Of a stretch of 64,000 nt of DNA, positions 10,776 to 19,755 are shown piece by piece. The notes beneath the pieces are model-generated. The model had not been told where the DNA came from and did no database searches. It saw only the letters and a list, made by a program, of their open reading frames with translations. This DNA comes from UBA1926 sp036732005 (GTDB taxonomy: Bacteria; Planctomycetota; Phycisphaerae; Phycisphaerales; UBA1924): the NCBI GenBank assembly GCA_036732005.1, contig DAINDF010000003.1:62001-126000 (forward strand), read 5' to 3'. The position numbers were made by a program, and so were the translations under genes. Position 1 is the stretch's first letter. Every line of letters begins with the position of its first letter.

Positions 10776-12206
10776 ATGGCTCATCCAGCGACCGATCCCG
10801 CGTTCCCCGGAGATCCGCAGCCCAGCGCCGCCGTGCGTGGCACGCCCAACCCGAAGGCCTCGAGCGGGGGCAAGGACGGGTCCGGGGGCGAGCACGGGTC
10901 CGGGGATGGTGGCGGCGGTCGCGGGGGCGACAGCGGCGGGTTCAAGGGTCGGAAGATCACGACCTGCTCGTTCTGCGGGAAGACGAGCCGGGAGGTCGGC
11001 CCGATGGTGGAGGGCCCGAGCGAGGTGTACATCTGCTCGAAGTGCGTGGACCTTTGCCAGAACATCTTCCGGCAGGAGCGTCGGCGCGTCTCGGGGACGA
11101 CGGGGGTGCTGCGTGAAGTGCCCAGCCCGCGGCAGATCGCCGAGTTCCTGGACGAGTATGTGATCGGTCAGAACGCGGCGAAGCGGGCGCTCTCGGTCGC
11201 GGTGCACAGCCACTACAAGCGGCTGATCCACTCCGAGAGCGAGGATTCCAAGCATGTCGAATTGGACAAGTCGAACATCCTGCTGATCGGCCCGACGGGG
11301 AGCGGGAAGACGCTGCTTGCCAAGACGCTGGCGCGGATGCTCAAGGTGCCCTTCGCCATCGGGGACGCGACGACGCTGACCGAGGCGGGGTATGTGGGCG
11401 AGGATGTCGAGAACCTGCTGCTCAAGCTGCTGCAGGCGGCGGATTTCGACATCGAGAGCGCACAGCGCGGGATCATCTACATCGACGAGATCGACAAGGT
11501 CGGGAAGACCTCGAACAATGTCTCGATCACCCGCGATGTCTCGGGCGAGGGCGTGCAGCGCTCGCTGCTGAAGATGCTCGAGGGCACGGTCGCGAATGTC
11601 CCCCCGCAGGGCGGTCGCAAGCACCCCGAGCAGCAGTACATCCAGTTCGACACGAGCCAGGTGCTCTTCATCTGCGGCGGGACCTTCGTGGGCCTCGAGG
11701 AGATCATCCGCCGGCGGATCGGGCAGACGCGGATCGGCTTTGCCGCCAAGATGGAGGGCGAGACGATCGAGTCGGGCGTGCACGAGCGTGAGCTCCTGCT
11801 CCAGAAGGTCACCAACGAGGATGTGATCGAGTTCGGGATGATCCCCGAGTTGATCGGTCGTCTGCCGGTGATCACCCCGCTGGCCCCGCTGGCCGAGGAG
11901 GCGCTGATCCGGGTGCTGACCCAGCCCCGCAACGCGCTGGTCAAGCAGTACCAGCAGCTCTTCCAGTTCGAGAACGCGAAGCTGACCTTCACCGACGACG
12001 CGCTGCGGGCGATCGCGCACAAGGCGATCGCGCGGAAGACCGGGGCCCGCGCCCTCCGCGCCGTCATGGAAGAGGCGATGCTCGACCTCATGTACGACCT
12101 GCCCGATCACGACAACAGCAACACCGAGTATGTGATCGACGCGGCCCACATCGAGAGCCCGCGCCCGCTCGCCCAACTCCGCGTCAAGCGGGCCAACACC
12201 GCCTGA
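10776..12206 (+). CDS. clpX: ATP-dependent unfoldase ClpX
   Basis: ClpX unfolds substrates and feeds them to ClpP. The 476-residue protein carries the N-terminal zinc-binding domain (CSFCGK and CSKCVDLC), Walker A GPTGSGKT, the GYVGEDVEN pore-region motif, Walker B IIYIDEIDK, and sensor residues near the C-terminus. An unusual feature is a Gly/Ser-rich extension of about 60 residues before the zinc domain. I start at ATG 10776, after GAGGGAGTG. No clpP is adjacent. A strong terminator follows. Confidence 0.96.
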   Translation: MAHPATDPAFPGDPQPSAAVRGTPNPKASSGGKDGSGGEHGSGDGGGGRGGDSGGFKGRKITTCSFCGKTSREVGPMVEGPSEVYICSKCVDLCQNIFRQERRRVSGTTGVLREVPSPRQIAEFLDEYVIGQNAAKRALSVAVHSHYKRLIHSESEDSKHVELDKSNILLIGPTGSGKTLLAKTLARMLKVPFAIGDATTLTEAGYVGEDVENLLLKLLQAADFDIESAQRGIIYIDEIDKVGKTSNNVSITRDVSGEGVQRSLLKMLEGTVANVPPQGGRKHPEQQYIQFDTSQVLFICGGTFVGLEEIIRRRIGQTRIGFAAKMEGETIESGVHERELLLQKVTNEDVIEFGMIPELIGRLPVITPLAPLAEEALIRVLTQPRNALVKQYQQLFQFENAKLTFTDDALRAIAHKAIARKTGARALRAVMEEAMLDLMYDLPDHDNSNTEYVIDAAHIESPRPLAQLRVKRANTA

Positions 12207-12236
12207 GCGGAGGGCGGCTTTGGACAACGACCGATC

Positions 12237-12262
12237 GCCCGGGCCGACCGCCCGGGCGTTTT
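12237..12262 (+). terminator. Rho-independent terminator after clpX
   Basis: GCCCGGG, a 7-base loop and CCCGGGC are followed directly by GTTTTTG. This is a seven-pair all-GC stem with a T run, 30 bases past the clpX stop. It also lies near the end of the convergent mutL gene. Confidence 0.85.
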
Positions 12263-12315
12263 TGTTTCACGGGCCGACCCGCGGCGTCTCGGCGCCGCCG
12301 GGCCGCGGGGAGGCG

Positions 12316-14163
12316 TCACCGCCGGTGAAACAGCCGCTCGAGCTGCTCGATGGTCAGCCGCACGGTGGTCGGGCGGCCGTGAGGGCAGGCGGCGGACCGC
12401 TCGACGCGTTCGCGCAGGGCGAGGAGTTCCTCGAGCTCTCCGTCGGTGAGGCGATCGCCGGCCTTGACGGCGGCCTTGCAGGCCATCATGTCGAGGACCT
12501 CGTGCAGGGCCGCCTCGTCCCCCGGGGCGAGGCGTTCGCGTTCGTGGCGTTCGAGGAGATCGGCGAGGAAGGTCCCGGGCTCGACCCCGCGTTCGAGCAG
12601 GAGGGTCGGGAACGCCCGGACGCCGACCGATCTCGGGCCCATCGCGGCGGCCTCGATGCCGAGGCGCTCGAAGAGCGGTGTGAGTTCCTCGAGCCGGTCA
12701 ACCTGCGCCGGGGCCGCCTCGACGACGGCGGGCGTGAGCAGCCCCTGGCTCTCGAGTTTCCCGCCGCCGCGTTCGAGGCGATCGAGGAGCTTCTCGAACA
12801 TGACGCGTTCGTGCAGGGCGTGCTGGTCGATGATGACAATGCCGCGTTCGTCCTCGGTGACGAGGTAGGACCGGTGGACCTGGAGGGCGCGGGCGGCGGG
12901 CCTCGGGCTGGCCCACCCCGGGCGCTCGGGGAGGGGGGCGAGGGATGGGGGCAGATCGGCGGGCCCCGCACCCGCGAGCGCCTCGCGGACGCGCTCGACG
13001 GGCGGGAATGCGCCGGCGCGGGCCCTTGCCTCGGCGTCGTCGCGCATGGCGCGGACCTGTTCGACGAAGGCGGCGGCCTTGGCCTCGACCTGCCCGGGGC
13101 CGAACTCCACTCGGGACGCCGACGCCGCGGGCGTCAGGTCGGCCCGTCGGAGCGCCTCGCGGACGCCGTGGAGGATCGCGGCGTGGACCATCGACTGGTC
13201 GCGGAATCGGACTTCGAGCTTGGCGGGGTGGACATTGACATCGACGGCGTCGGGGGCCATCTCGATGACGAGGACGGCGGTGGGGTGGCGCCCGGGCTCG
13301 ATGAGCCCGCGGTAGGCCTCCCTGAGCGCGTGCTGGACGGTCCGGTCGCGGATGAGCCGGCCGTTGAGGAAGACATGCTGGGCCGACGCGGTGGGGCGTG
13401 CGATGGAGGGCATGCCGACGAGGCCCCAGACGAGCACGCCGCGCGCGTCGTCGAACCGGTCGACGCGGACCTCGAGCAGTTCGCGTTCCTGCTCGCGCCC
13501 CAGGACGGCGAGGATCCGCTCGCGTGGGGTCTGCCCGGGGGGCAGGTCGAGCGTGGTCCGCCCGTCGCAGACGACCTCGAACGCGAGGCCGGGGTGGGCG
13601 AGGGCGAGGTCGCGGATCCACTCCACGCACCGGGTCTTCTCGGTCTGGGGCGTGCGGAGGAACTTGCGCCGCGCGGGCGTGTTGAAGAAGAGCGTGCGGG
13701 CCTCGATGGTGGTCCCGCGCGGGCCCGCGGCCGGCCTGGCCTGGCCGAGCCGACCGTCGCCCGCCTCGATCTCCCAGGCGGTGTCCTCCTCGGCGGTGCG
13801 GGAGCGGACGGTGACCCTCGCGACCGAGGCGATCGAGGCGAGCGCCTCGCCCCGGAAGCCGAGCGTGCCGATGCGGTCGAGGTCGCCCGGCTCGGTGATC
13901 TTGCTGGTCGCGTGCGGCTCGAGGGCGAGGGGCAGCTGGTCGCGCCCGATGCCGTGCCCGTCGTCGACGACGCGGACGAGTTCGATGCCGCCCGCTTCGA
14001 GTTCGAGGCGGATGCGTGTGGCGCCCGCGTCGATGGCGTTCTCGACGAGTTCCTTGACCACCGAGGCGGGGCGCTCGATCACCTCGCCCGCGGCGATCTG
14101 GTTGACCAGCAGCGCGGGGAGTTTGCGGATGAGGGGGGAACTCGCGGGGGACAGGCCGGGCAC
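12316..14163 (-). CDS. mutL: DNA mismatch repair protein MutL with endonuclease motif
   Basis: The 615-residue protein has the GHKL ATPase N-terminus (QIAAGEVIERPASVVKELVENA, DDGHGI, TLGFRGEAL). The C-terminal dimerisation domain carries DQHALHERVMFE, an exact DQHA(x)2E(x)4E endonuclease motif. It also has ACKAAVKA and CPHGRP, the other metal-site elements. It should therefore nick DNA itself, as MutL does in bacteria lacking MutH. The start sits four bases after the stop of the ASCH gene, suggesting one transcript with hldE. No mutS is in the window. Confidence 0.95.
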   Translation of the reverse strand: MPGLSPASSPLIRKLPALLVNQIAAGEVIERPASVVKELVENAIDAGATRIRLELEAGGIELVRVVDDGHGIGRDQLPLALEPHATSKITEPGDLDRIGTLGFRGEALASIASVARVTVRSRTAEEDTAWEIEAGDGRLGQARPAAGPRGTTIEARTLFFNTPARRKFLRTPQTEKTRCVEWIRDLALAHPGLAFEVVCDGRTTLDLPPGQTPRERILAVLGREQERELLEVRVDRFDDARGVLVWGLVGMPSIARPTASAQHVFLNGRLIRDRTVQHALREAYRGLIEPGRHPTAVLVIEMAPDAVDVNVHPAKLEVRFRDQSMVHAAILHGVREALRRADLTPAASASRVEFGPGQVEAKAAAFVEQVRAMRDDAEARARAGAFPPVERVREALAGAGPADLPPSLAPLPERPGWASPRPAARALQVHRSYLVTEDERGIVIIDQHALHERVMFEKLLDRLERGGGKLESQGLLTPAVVEAAPAQVDRLEELTPLFERLGIEAAAMGPRSVGVRAFPTLLLERGVEPGTFLADLLERHERERLAPGDEAALHEVLDMMACKAAVKAGDRLTDGELEELLALRERVERSAACPHGRPTTVRLTIEQLERLFHRR

Positions 14164-14167
14164 GGGG

Positions 14168-14623
14168 TCAGTCTACGCCGGCCTGCTCGGTCTGCCCGAT
14201 CTGCTCGGTCTGCTCGATCACGCGCCACGCCGACCGCAGGGGCGCGCCCGCGCGCCAGGCGGGGCGGTCGGGCGTCGGCTCGGGGCGGTCGAGTTCGATG
14301 ATCACGGCGTAGCGGGCGTCGGCCCGCTCGTCCCAGTAGGGGCTGGGCCCGCCGAGGGCCCGCTCGAACCGGCGTCTCACGCGATCGAGGTCCCCGGGCG
14401 TCGAGAACTCGAACCGGTGCACGCGGGCCGCCCGGGCCCGGGCCTGGATCGGCCCGCCCGGGGCCTTGAAGTAGACCGTTTCGCCCGGTTGGAGCGCGAC
14501 ATAGGGCCCGCGGCGCGTCCTGGTCAGCCTGGCCTCGGCGGTCTTCTCGCCGGCGAGGATCTTCGCGAGGTATTCGCGGCGGACCACGGCGAGGTGGACC
14601 CGCGTGGGCGTGGGGGCGATCAC
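14168..14623 (-). CDS. ASCH-domain-like protein
   Basis: 151 residues from GTG 14623, whose GTGA overlaps the hldE stop by four bases (translational coupling). The pattern (LAVVRREYLAKILAGEKTAEAR, then a Gly-rich turn and VYFKAPGGPI) fits the ASCH fold, a beta-barrel related to PUA and expected to bind RNA or nucleotides. The C-terminus (VIEQTEQIGQTEQ) is encoded by an imperfect tandem repeat of a TCTGCTCGG-like unit at about 14176-14219. Family assignment is by eye only. Confidence 0.65.
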   Translation of the reverse strand: MIAPTPTRVHLAVVRREYLAKILAGEKTAEARLTRTRRGPYVALQPGETVYFKAPGGPIQARARAARVHRFEFSTPGDLDRVRRRFERALGGPSPYWDERADARYAVIIELDRPEPTPDRPAWRAGAPLRSAWRVIEQTEQIGQTEQAGVD

Positions 14624-16101
14624 GAGGACCGCACCCGCTCGATGAACCCGGTGGTGCTCTTCCCGCGGACATGCCCGACCACGACGACCGTGCCGCCCGC
14701 GTCCTCGACGATCTCCCGCCCCACGACCCGGTCGATTGAGTAGTCGCCCCCCTTGACGAGCACCCCAGGGCGGATGGCGCGAAGCAGGGCCTCGGGGGTG
14801 TCGTCCTCGAACGCCACCACGGCGTCCACCGCGCGGAGCGCGCCGAGTACGCGGGCCCGGTCGCTCAGCGTGTTCACGGGTCGTCCCTCGCCCTTGAGCC
14901 GGCGGACGGAGTCGTCGCTGTTGAGCCCGACGACGAGGAAATCCCCGTGCCGGGCGGCCTCTTCGAGCATCTGCACATGCCCGGCGTGGAGCACATCGAA
15001 GCACCCGTTGGTGAACACGACGCGCTGCCCGCTCGAGCGGACCGCCGCGAGCTCGATCAGAAGCTGTTCGAGCGTGCGGAGCGCGCCGTGGCCCCCGGTG
15101 TGGTGCTTGAGCAGTTCGGCGTGGATCCGCTCGAACGGGATGGGGACGACGCCGAAGACCTCGACCTCGAGCCCGGCCGCCGCGTTGGCGAAGCGGGTCG
15201 CGCCGTCCCAGTCGATGCCGTTGGCGCGGGCTGCGGCGAGGGCGGCGAGCATCATGTCGCCCGCGCCGGTGACATCGTACACATCGCGTGCGACGGTCGG
15301 GATCGCCACCGCGTCGGCCCCGCGCTCGAGGAGCAGCGCGCCGTGGCGGTCGAGCGTCAGCACCACCGCGTCGAGCGCGAGCCCTTCGAGAAGCGCCTGC
15401 GCGAGGGCCGCGTTGTGGGCAGGATCGGCGGCGTGGTGGGTCCGCTGCCCGGTCGCGGTCTCGGCCTCGGTCCGGTTGGGGGTGATCGCCGTCGCGCCGC
15501 GGTACTTCGAGTAATCCGCGATCAGCGCGGGATCGACGAGCACATCCTTGCCCGCCCGCCGGGCCATCGCGATCACCGCCTGGCAGAGCCGATCCCGGCA
15601 GACGCCCTTGTTGTAGTCCTCGATGCAGACCACATCGACGCGGGGCAGCCGCTCGGCGACCGCGGCGATCAGGCGGTCGAGCACGGCGTCGGCGAGGGGC
15701 TCGCGCGACTCGAAGTCGACGCGGAACATCTTCTGCGGGTGGCGTGACTGGGCCAGGCCGACCAGGCTCCGCTTGACGGTGGTCGGGCGGGATTCGTCGC
15801 CCACCAGCCCGCCCGCGTCGACGCCCCGACGCTCGAGCTCACTCCGCAGCGTGCCCGCCTCGGCGTCCTCGCCCGCGACGCCGACGGCGAGGACCTTCCC
15901 GCCCATCGCCGCCAGGTCGAGGCAGACATTGGCCGCCCCCCCGGCGCGGTTCTCGTGCCGGCGGACATCGAGGATGGGGACCGGCGCGTCCGCGCTCAGC
16001 CGCTCGGCGTTGCCGTAGAGCAGCTGGTCGAGCATGAAATCACCCACCACCATGGCGGTGAAGGGCCTCCACGCGGCGAGGCGGTTGAGCAGGTCTTCCA
16101 T
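14620..16101 (-). CDS. hldE: Bifunctional heptose kinase / ADP-heptose synthase HldE
   Basis: 493 residues with two enzymes for ADP-heptose, the LPS inner-core precursor. Residues 1-320 are a PfkB-type kinase (GGAANVCLDLAAMGG, and the catalytic DVTGAGDMM). Residues about 350-493 are a nucleotidyltransferase with NGCFDVLHAGHV (HxGH) and a C-terminal STTGFIER motif. The full-length fusion matches the usual bacterial HldE. It implies a heptose-containing LPS, consistent with the LptF/G genes at 42-47 kb. It leads the minus-strand set with ASCH and mutL. Confidence 0.95.
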   Translation of the reverse strand: MEDLLNRLAAWRPFTAMVVGDFMLDQLLYGNAERLSADAPVPILDVRRHENRAGGAANVCLDLAAMGGKVLAVGVAGEDAEAGTLRSELERRGVDAGGLVGDESRPTTVKRSLVGLAQSRHPQKMFRVDFESREPLADAVLDRLIAAVAERLPRVDVVCIEDYNKGVCRDRLCQAVIAMARRAGKDVLVDPALIADYSKYRGATAITPNRTEAETATGQRTHHAADPAHNAALAQALLEGLALDAVVLTLDRHGALLLERGADAVAIPTVARDVYDVTGAGDMMLAALAAARANGIDWDGATRFANAAAGLEVEVFGVVPIPFERIHAELLKHHTGGHGALRTLEQLLIELAAVRSSGQRVVFTNGCFDVLHAGHVQMLEEAARHGDFLVVGLNSDDSVRRLKGEGRPVNTLSDRARVLGALRAVDAVVAFEDDTPEALLRAIRPGVLVKGGDYSIDRVVGREIVEDAGGTVVVVGHVRGKSTTGFIERVRSS

Positions 16102-16135
16102 CGCCCGGATGATATCCGGGGCCCGCGCCGCCCCG

Positions 16136-16927
16136 TCAGAGCCCTCGGGGCCCGGGCCTCGACGCCGGACGCTCGCCGCCCCGTGTGCCCAGGTCGCGGC
16201 GCAGCGCCAGCCAGTCGAGCCACGCCTTGAAGCGCAGGTCGGACCGGATCAACTCAAGATCGGGGTCGGCCCGGGCCCAGGCATGATCGACCGCGCCCTC
16301 GAGCGCCGCCTGACGCCAGGCCGTCAGCGCCGCCTCGGCGTCGCCGGCCATCGCGAAGTAGCACGCGTGGTTGTACAGCGAATCGGCCCGGGGCCCGCCC
16401 TCGCGGTACTGGTCGGCGAATCGCCCGAACGACTCGCGCGCCATCACGGGCCGGCCCAGGTTCAGCAGCGCCCACCCCGCGTAGTACTCCGGGTTGCGGA
16501 CCGGGGCCGCGGCGTCCCCGTGGCGGACCCGGTCGAGCAGGTCGGCGTAGAGCTGGCCCGCCTGGGCCCCGGCCTCCATCGCGCCGAGCCCCGGGCCCTG
16601 GGCGAGGTTCTCGAGCGCGTAGGCGGCGAAGAGAAGGGCCTCAGGGTCGCCCGGCGACTGCTGCAGGCGGGACCGCGCCGCCGAGACCAACTCCCCGTAT
16701 TGCCCCCGGCGGAGGAGAAGGCGGGCCCGGTTGCCGAAGCCCATGTCCCACGAACCCGCGTCGACGCCCCGGCCTCCGCGGTCGTCACGCGGGGGCGAGC
16801 CGGTCTCGACCGTCCACACGAACGCCGCCATCGCCGCCAGAAGGCCCAGGCCGGCCAGGGAGACAAAGGTCCGCCGCCCGATCCACCCGGGCTCGTCGAA
16901 CCGGGAATGCCCGCCGCGCAGCGCCAC
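16136..16927 (-). CDS. Membrane-anchored TPR-like protein
   Basis: 263 residues from GTG 16927. A single N-terminal membrane helix (residues about 20-41) precedes an extracytoplasmic domain of TPR-like helix pairs (ALLFAAYALENLAQ, YYAGWALLNLGRPVMARESF, SLYNHACYFAMAGDAEAALTAW). These repeats usually mediate protein-protein contacts. It lies 34 bases upstream of hldE on the same strand. Specific role unknown. Confidence 0.75.
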   Translation of the reverse strand: MALRGGHSRFDEPGWIGRRTFVSLAGLGLLAAMAAFVWTVETGSPPRDDRGGRGVDAGSWDMGFGNRARLLLRRGQYGELVSAARSRLQQSPGDPEALLFAAYALENLAQGPGLGAMEAGAQAGQLYADLLDRVRHGDAAAPVRNPEYYAGWALLNLGRPVMARESFGRFADQYREGGPRADSLYNHACYFAMAGDAEAALTAWRQAALEGAVDHAWARADPDLELIRSDLRFKAWLDWLALRRDLGTRGGERPASRPGPRGL

Positions 16928-17050
16928 GCCATGAGCCTACGCCGGGCCCGCCCGGCGAGCCAGCGCGATCAGCCGAGCGCCCTCGCGGAGGGCACCGGGG
17001 CCGGTTTTGTCTGGTTTCATCCGCCTCCCCACCCCTCCTAGGCTCCGCCC

Positions 17051-18643
17051 ATGGCGACACGCTCGTTCAAAGGCCCCCGCGGCACCCGCGACATGTACCC
17101 GGAGGACATGCTCCGCCGGCGCTACCTCATGCAGACCTGGCGGGACACCTCCATCCGGCACGGGTTCGAGGAGATCGAGGGCCCGACCTTCGAGGAGGCC
17201 GAGCTCTACGCCGTCAAGAGCGGCGAGGGGATCCTGGGCGAGCTCTTCCAGGCCTTCAGCGGCAAGAGCCCGGAGGAGGTCGAGCAGGTCAAATCGACCG
17301 GGCGGGCCCCCTTCGCGATGCGCCCCGAGTTCACGCCGACGCTGGCGCGGATGTACGCGGCGCGGGCGGCGAACCTGCCCAGGCCGACGCGGTGGTTTAT
17401 GGCGGGCCCGTTCTTCCGCGCCGAGAGGCCGCAGCGGGGGAGGCTGCGGGAGTTTTTGCAGTGGAACTGCGATGTGATCGGGGCGTCCGACGAAAGGGGC
17501 GATACCGGACAACCGAGGCTGATCGAAAGCGATTTCTGGTGTCTTTGCACCTGCCTCGATGCCCTCATTGGTTTCGGTCTCGGTCAGGACCCGCTCGGGA
17601 ACCGACCTCCAACAAGAATTCGCTTGAGTGATCGTCAACTGGTGGCATCCGCACTGCTCGCCTATGGGGTCGAGGCCGCGGCGATTCCGGCGGTGCTGAT
17701 GGTGTTCGACAAGGCGGAGTCATACTCGGTTGATGCAAAGCGAGAGGCGCTTGTGCGTGCGGGCGTCGCCGAAGCAAATGTCATAGATGTTGAGTCGATC
17801 CCGAGCTATCACGGCGCGTTTGATTTGTCGTTCAAGACCCTACTGAGTAACCTCAATAAGACTGCAACACTAACCCCGAACACGGGTGACTATCGAACAG
17901 CCGGGCTGCAGGAGTTGCACCGATTGCTTGCGGTCATCAATCTGTCCGGATATGTGGAATTGGACTTGCGCATCGTCCGCGGCCTCGCCTACTACACCGG
18001 CACCGTCTTCGAGGTCGTCGCCGAGGGCGAGCGCGCCGTCGCCGGCGGCGGGCGGTACGACAACCTCATCGAGCTCCTCGGCGGGCCGCCCACCCCCGCG
18101 GTCGGCTTCGCGATGGGCGATGTCGTCCTCTCCCTCCTCCTCGAAGACAAGGGCCTCATGCCCGAGGGGCCCGAGCTCATGGACGCGCTGAGCCGCCGCC
18201 CCGCCTCGCTCCGCCCCGAGGCCTTCGTCATCGGCGCCAACGACGAGGCGAGCGACGCCCCCGTCCGCCGCCTCGTCGCCGACCTGCGCCGGGGCGTCGA
18301 GAGCCCGGCCTATCTCGAGCGCGAGGGGCGCAAGCCCTGGCACGCCGACCGGTACGAACCCGCGTCCGGCGGCGTGCGCCCGATGCACGCCCGCGCGTCG
18401 GACAAGTCCACCCGCAACCTCAAGAAACTGCTCAACGACGCCGAACGGCAGTTCGCCCGCTTCGCGGTCATCCTGCACGGCGACGGCTCCGACCCGGGCC
18501 GGGTGCAGATCAAGGACATGGACGCGCGGAAGGACCTGACGCCCGCCGATATCCCGGGGCTGCCCTCGGACATCGCCGAGTTCAGCGCCGACCCCGCGAG
18601 CCCGGTCTACGCCGGGCGTGCGATCGCGGCGCTGACGCGCTGA
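17051..18643 (+). CDS. hisS: Histidyl-tRNA synthetase with an internal codon-usage patch
   Basis: Charges tRNA-His. 530 residues with class II motif 1 and motif 2 (FMAGPFFRAERPQRGRLREF). The histidine-binding motif is RIVRGLAYYTGTVFE, then GGGRYDNLIELLGG and motif 3 (AVGFAMGDV). A C-terminal anticodon domain (FVIGANDEAS, LKKLLNDAERQFARFAVIL) carries an extra loop of about 30 residues. Codons 149-306 (17495-17968) use AGA, ATA, CTA, ACA, AAT and TTG, which are nearly absent elsewhere in the gene. The protein itself looks intact. This suggests that the central, insertion-domain part was replaced by recombination. Confidence 0.93.
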   Translation: MATRSFKGPRGTRDMYPEDMLRRRYLMQTWRDTSIRHGFEEIEGPTFEEAELYAVKSGEGILGELFQAFSGKSPEEVEQVKSTGRAPFAMRPEFTPTLARMYAARAANLPRPTRWFMAGPFFRAERPQRGRLREFLQWNCDVIGASDERGDTGQPRLIESDFWCLCTCLDALIGFGLGQDPLGNRPPTRIRLSDRQLVASALLAYGVEAAAIPAVLMVFDKAESYSVDAKREALVRAGVAEANVIDVESIPSYHGAFDLSFKTLLSNLNKTATLTPNTGDYRTAGLQELHRLLAVINLSGYVELDLRIVRGLAYYTGTVFEVVAEGERAVAGGGRYDNLIELLGGPPTPAVGFAMGDVVLSLLLEDKGLMPEGPELMDALSRRPASLRPEAFVIGANDEASDAPVRRLVADLRRGVESPAYLEREGRKPWHADRYEPASGGVRPMHARASDKSTRNLKKLLNDAERQFARFAVILHGDGSDPGRVQIKDMDARKDLTPADIPGLPSDIAEFSADPASPVYAGRAIAALTR

Positions 18644-18650
18644 CGACCCC

Positions 18651-19076
18651 CTACGGGGTTTCGTCGAGTACATCGTGCACGCGCATCCACTCGATGCGCG
18701 GCTTCCAGGCCTCGACGAGCCCGGTGTGCAGAGGGTGATCGACATACCCCGCGTACGCCGCCTCGGTCTCGAACCCGATGTAGAGCCCGAGGTCGTAGCC
18801 CCCGTCGACATTCGCCCGCCCGACATCGAGATGCCGGCCCGCGGCGTAGGCCACCACGCCCGGGATCCGCGGCAGGGCTTCGTCGCAGTCGGCCAGCAGG
18901 GCCTCGCGCTCGCCCGGATCGGCCAGTTTGATCAGCACGACATGCGAGATCCGCGCCGGGCGGAGGCCGGGCGACGCCCCGCAGCCCGCGAGCATGGAGC
19001 AGGCGACGAGCAGGGCCGCCCGGGGCGCGCGGCCCTGCTCAGAGGGGCGATTCCTTGCGGTTCTCGGCTTGAGCAT
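18651..19076 (-). CDS. Dabb-domain lipoprotein
   Basis: 141 residues from ATG 19076, which overlaps the end of the preceding RHH gene by 38 bases. A lipobox (SMLAGC) follows a short hydrophobic segment, so the mature protein should be lipid-anchored. The rest (ISHVVLIKLADPGEREALLADC ... YDLGLYIGFETEAAYAGYVDHPLH) matches the stress-responsive alpha/beta barrel (Dabb) family. Members are small dimeric proteins of mostly unknown role. Convergent with hisS, seven bases apart. Confidence 0.8.
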   Translation of the reverse strand: MLKPRTARNRPSEQGRAPRAALLVACSMLAGCGASPGLRPARISHVVLIKLADPGEREALLADCDEALPRIPGVVAYAAGRHLDVGRANVDGGYDLGLYIGFETEAAYAGYVDHPLHTGLVEAWKPRIEWMRVHDVLDETP

Positions 19077-19566
19077 GTGTGAGGTACGCCTCCAGTGCTT
19101 CCCGTACCACGCGAGAGAACGACCAGCCCTTTTCAATCGCGAAGGTCTCTCCGCGGGCCAAGAGCGCGGGTCCCATCTTGACGCATTTGGTGACCATCTG
19201 CCCGCCGCCCGGGCTGGGGACCCTGACCATCGCGTCGAGCATCACCGTGATCGTCCGCCCGAGCAACTTGCGGAAGAGGTCGGTTGCCACCTCCTCGGAT
19301 TCGCCCCAGCCCTCGACGCCCGGGAACTCCTCGCAGCCCACGAAATACCGGCCGTCCCTGAAATCGAGCCGAACGGCGTACTCCGCGGCCAACTTGGCGG
19401 CTTCCGGGCTGATCTTCCATCCGCCGGGCTCATCCTCGTATTGAACCCGTGGCCTCCCCGGCTTCTGACGCAATCGGGCCGCAAGGGCGTCCTCCGCGGC
19501 CGAGGCGGGCGTATCGACCCCGTGACCGTCTGCTCCGCGCTGCTCAGCGTGCGTCCTCTTCGTCAT
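19039..19566 (-). CDS. HicB-like / ribbon-helix-helix regulator
   Basis: 175 residues. ATG 19566 follows GGGAGGTGG. The middle (RYFVGCEEFPGVEGWGESEEVATDLF) resembles the HicB antitoxin partial RNase-H fold. The C-terminus (FAIEKGWSFSRVVREALEAYL) looks like a ribbon-helix-helix DNA-binding arm. HicB antitoxins with such arms repress their own promoters. A perfect inverted repeat lies 64 bases upstream (see 19630-19646). No HicA-like toxin is adjacent: the upstream and downstream genes are unrelated. It is therefore either an orphan antitoxin or a stand-alone regulator. Confidence 0.65.
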   Translation of the reverse strand: MTKRTHAEQRGADGHGVDTPASAAEDALAARLRQKPGRPRVQYEDEPGGWKISPEAAKLAAEYAVRLDFRDGRYFVGCEEFPGVEGWGESEEVATDLFRKLLGRTITVMLDAMVRVPSPGGGQMVTKCVKMGPALLARGETFAIEKGWSFSRVVREALEAYLTHAQAENRKESPL

Positions 19567-19629
19567 GGCTGCCACCTCCCAGGGGCTCCCCCCCGGGGCA
19601 CCCTGCCAAGGGGAAGGAGCTCACAATAG

Positions 19630-19646
19630 GTAATACCGGATATTAC
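19630..19646. promoter_or_regulatory. Candidate operator, inverted repeat GTAATA-N5-TATTAC
   Basis: A perfect six-base inverted repeat with five-base spacing, AT-rich in a GC-rich genome. It sits 64 bases upstream of the HicB/RHH-like start. Size and position fit the operator of a ribbon-helix-helix autorepressor. The regulatory role is inference. Confidence 0.5.
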
Positions 19647-19755
19647 TCGACCAATTCCACCCCGACCACCAGAAACTCCTGAGATTGGCAAAAAGTCATC
19701 CGTTCATGGGGAGTTCCCGAGGTCCAGGGCGCGGTTATTCGGGCCTCAGTTGATC

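Noticed and set aside
14176..14219. TCTGCTCGG-like repeats as an intergenic element
   Set aside because: They lie inside the 3' end of the ASCH gene and encode its QTEQ-type tail in frame.
18651..19566. A complete HicAB toxin-antitoxin pair
   Set aside because: The overlapping partner is a Dabb lipoprotein. No 60-80-residue double-stranded-RNA-binding HicA-like ORF is present on either side.
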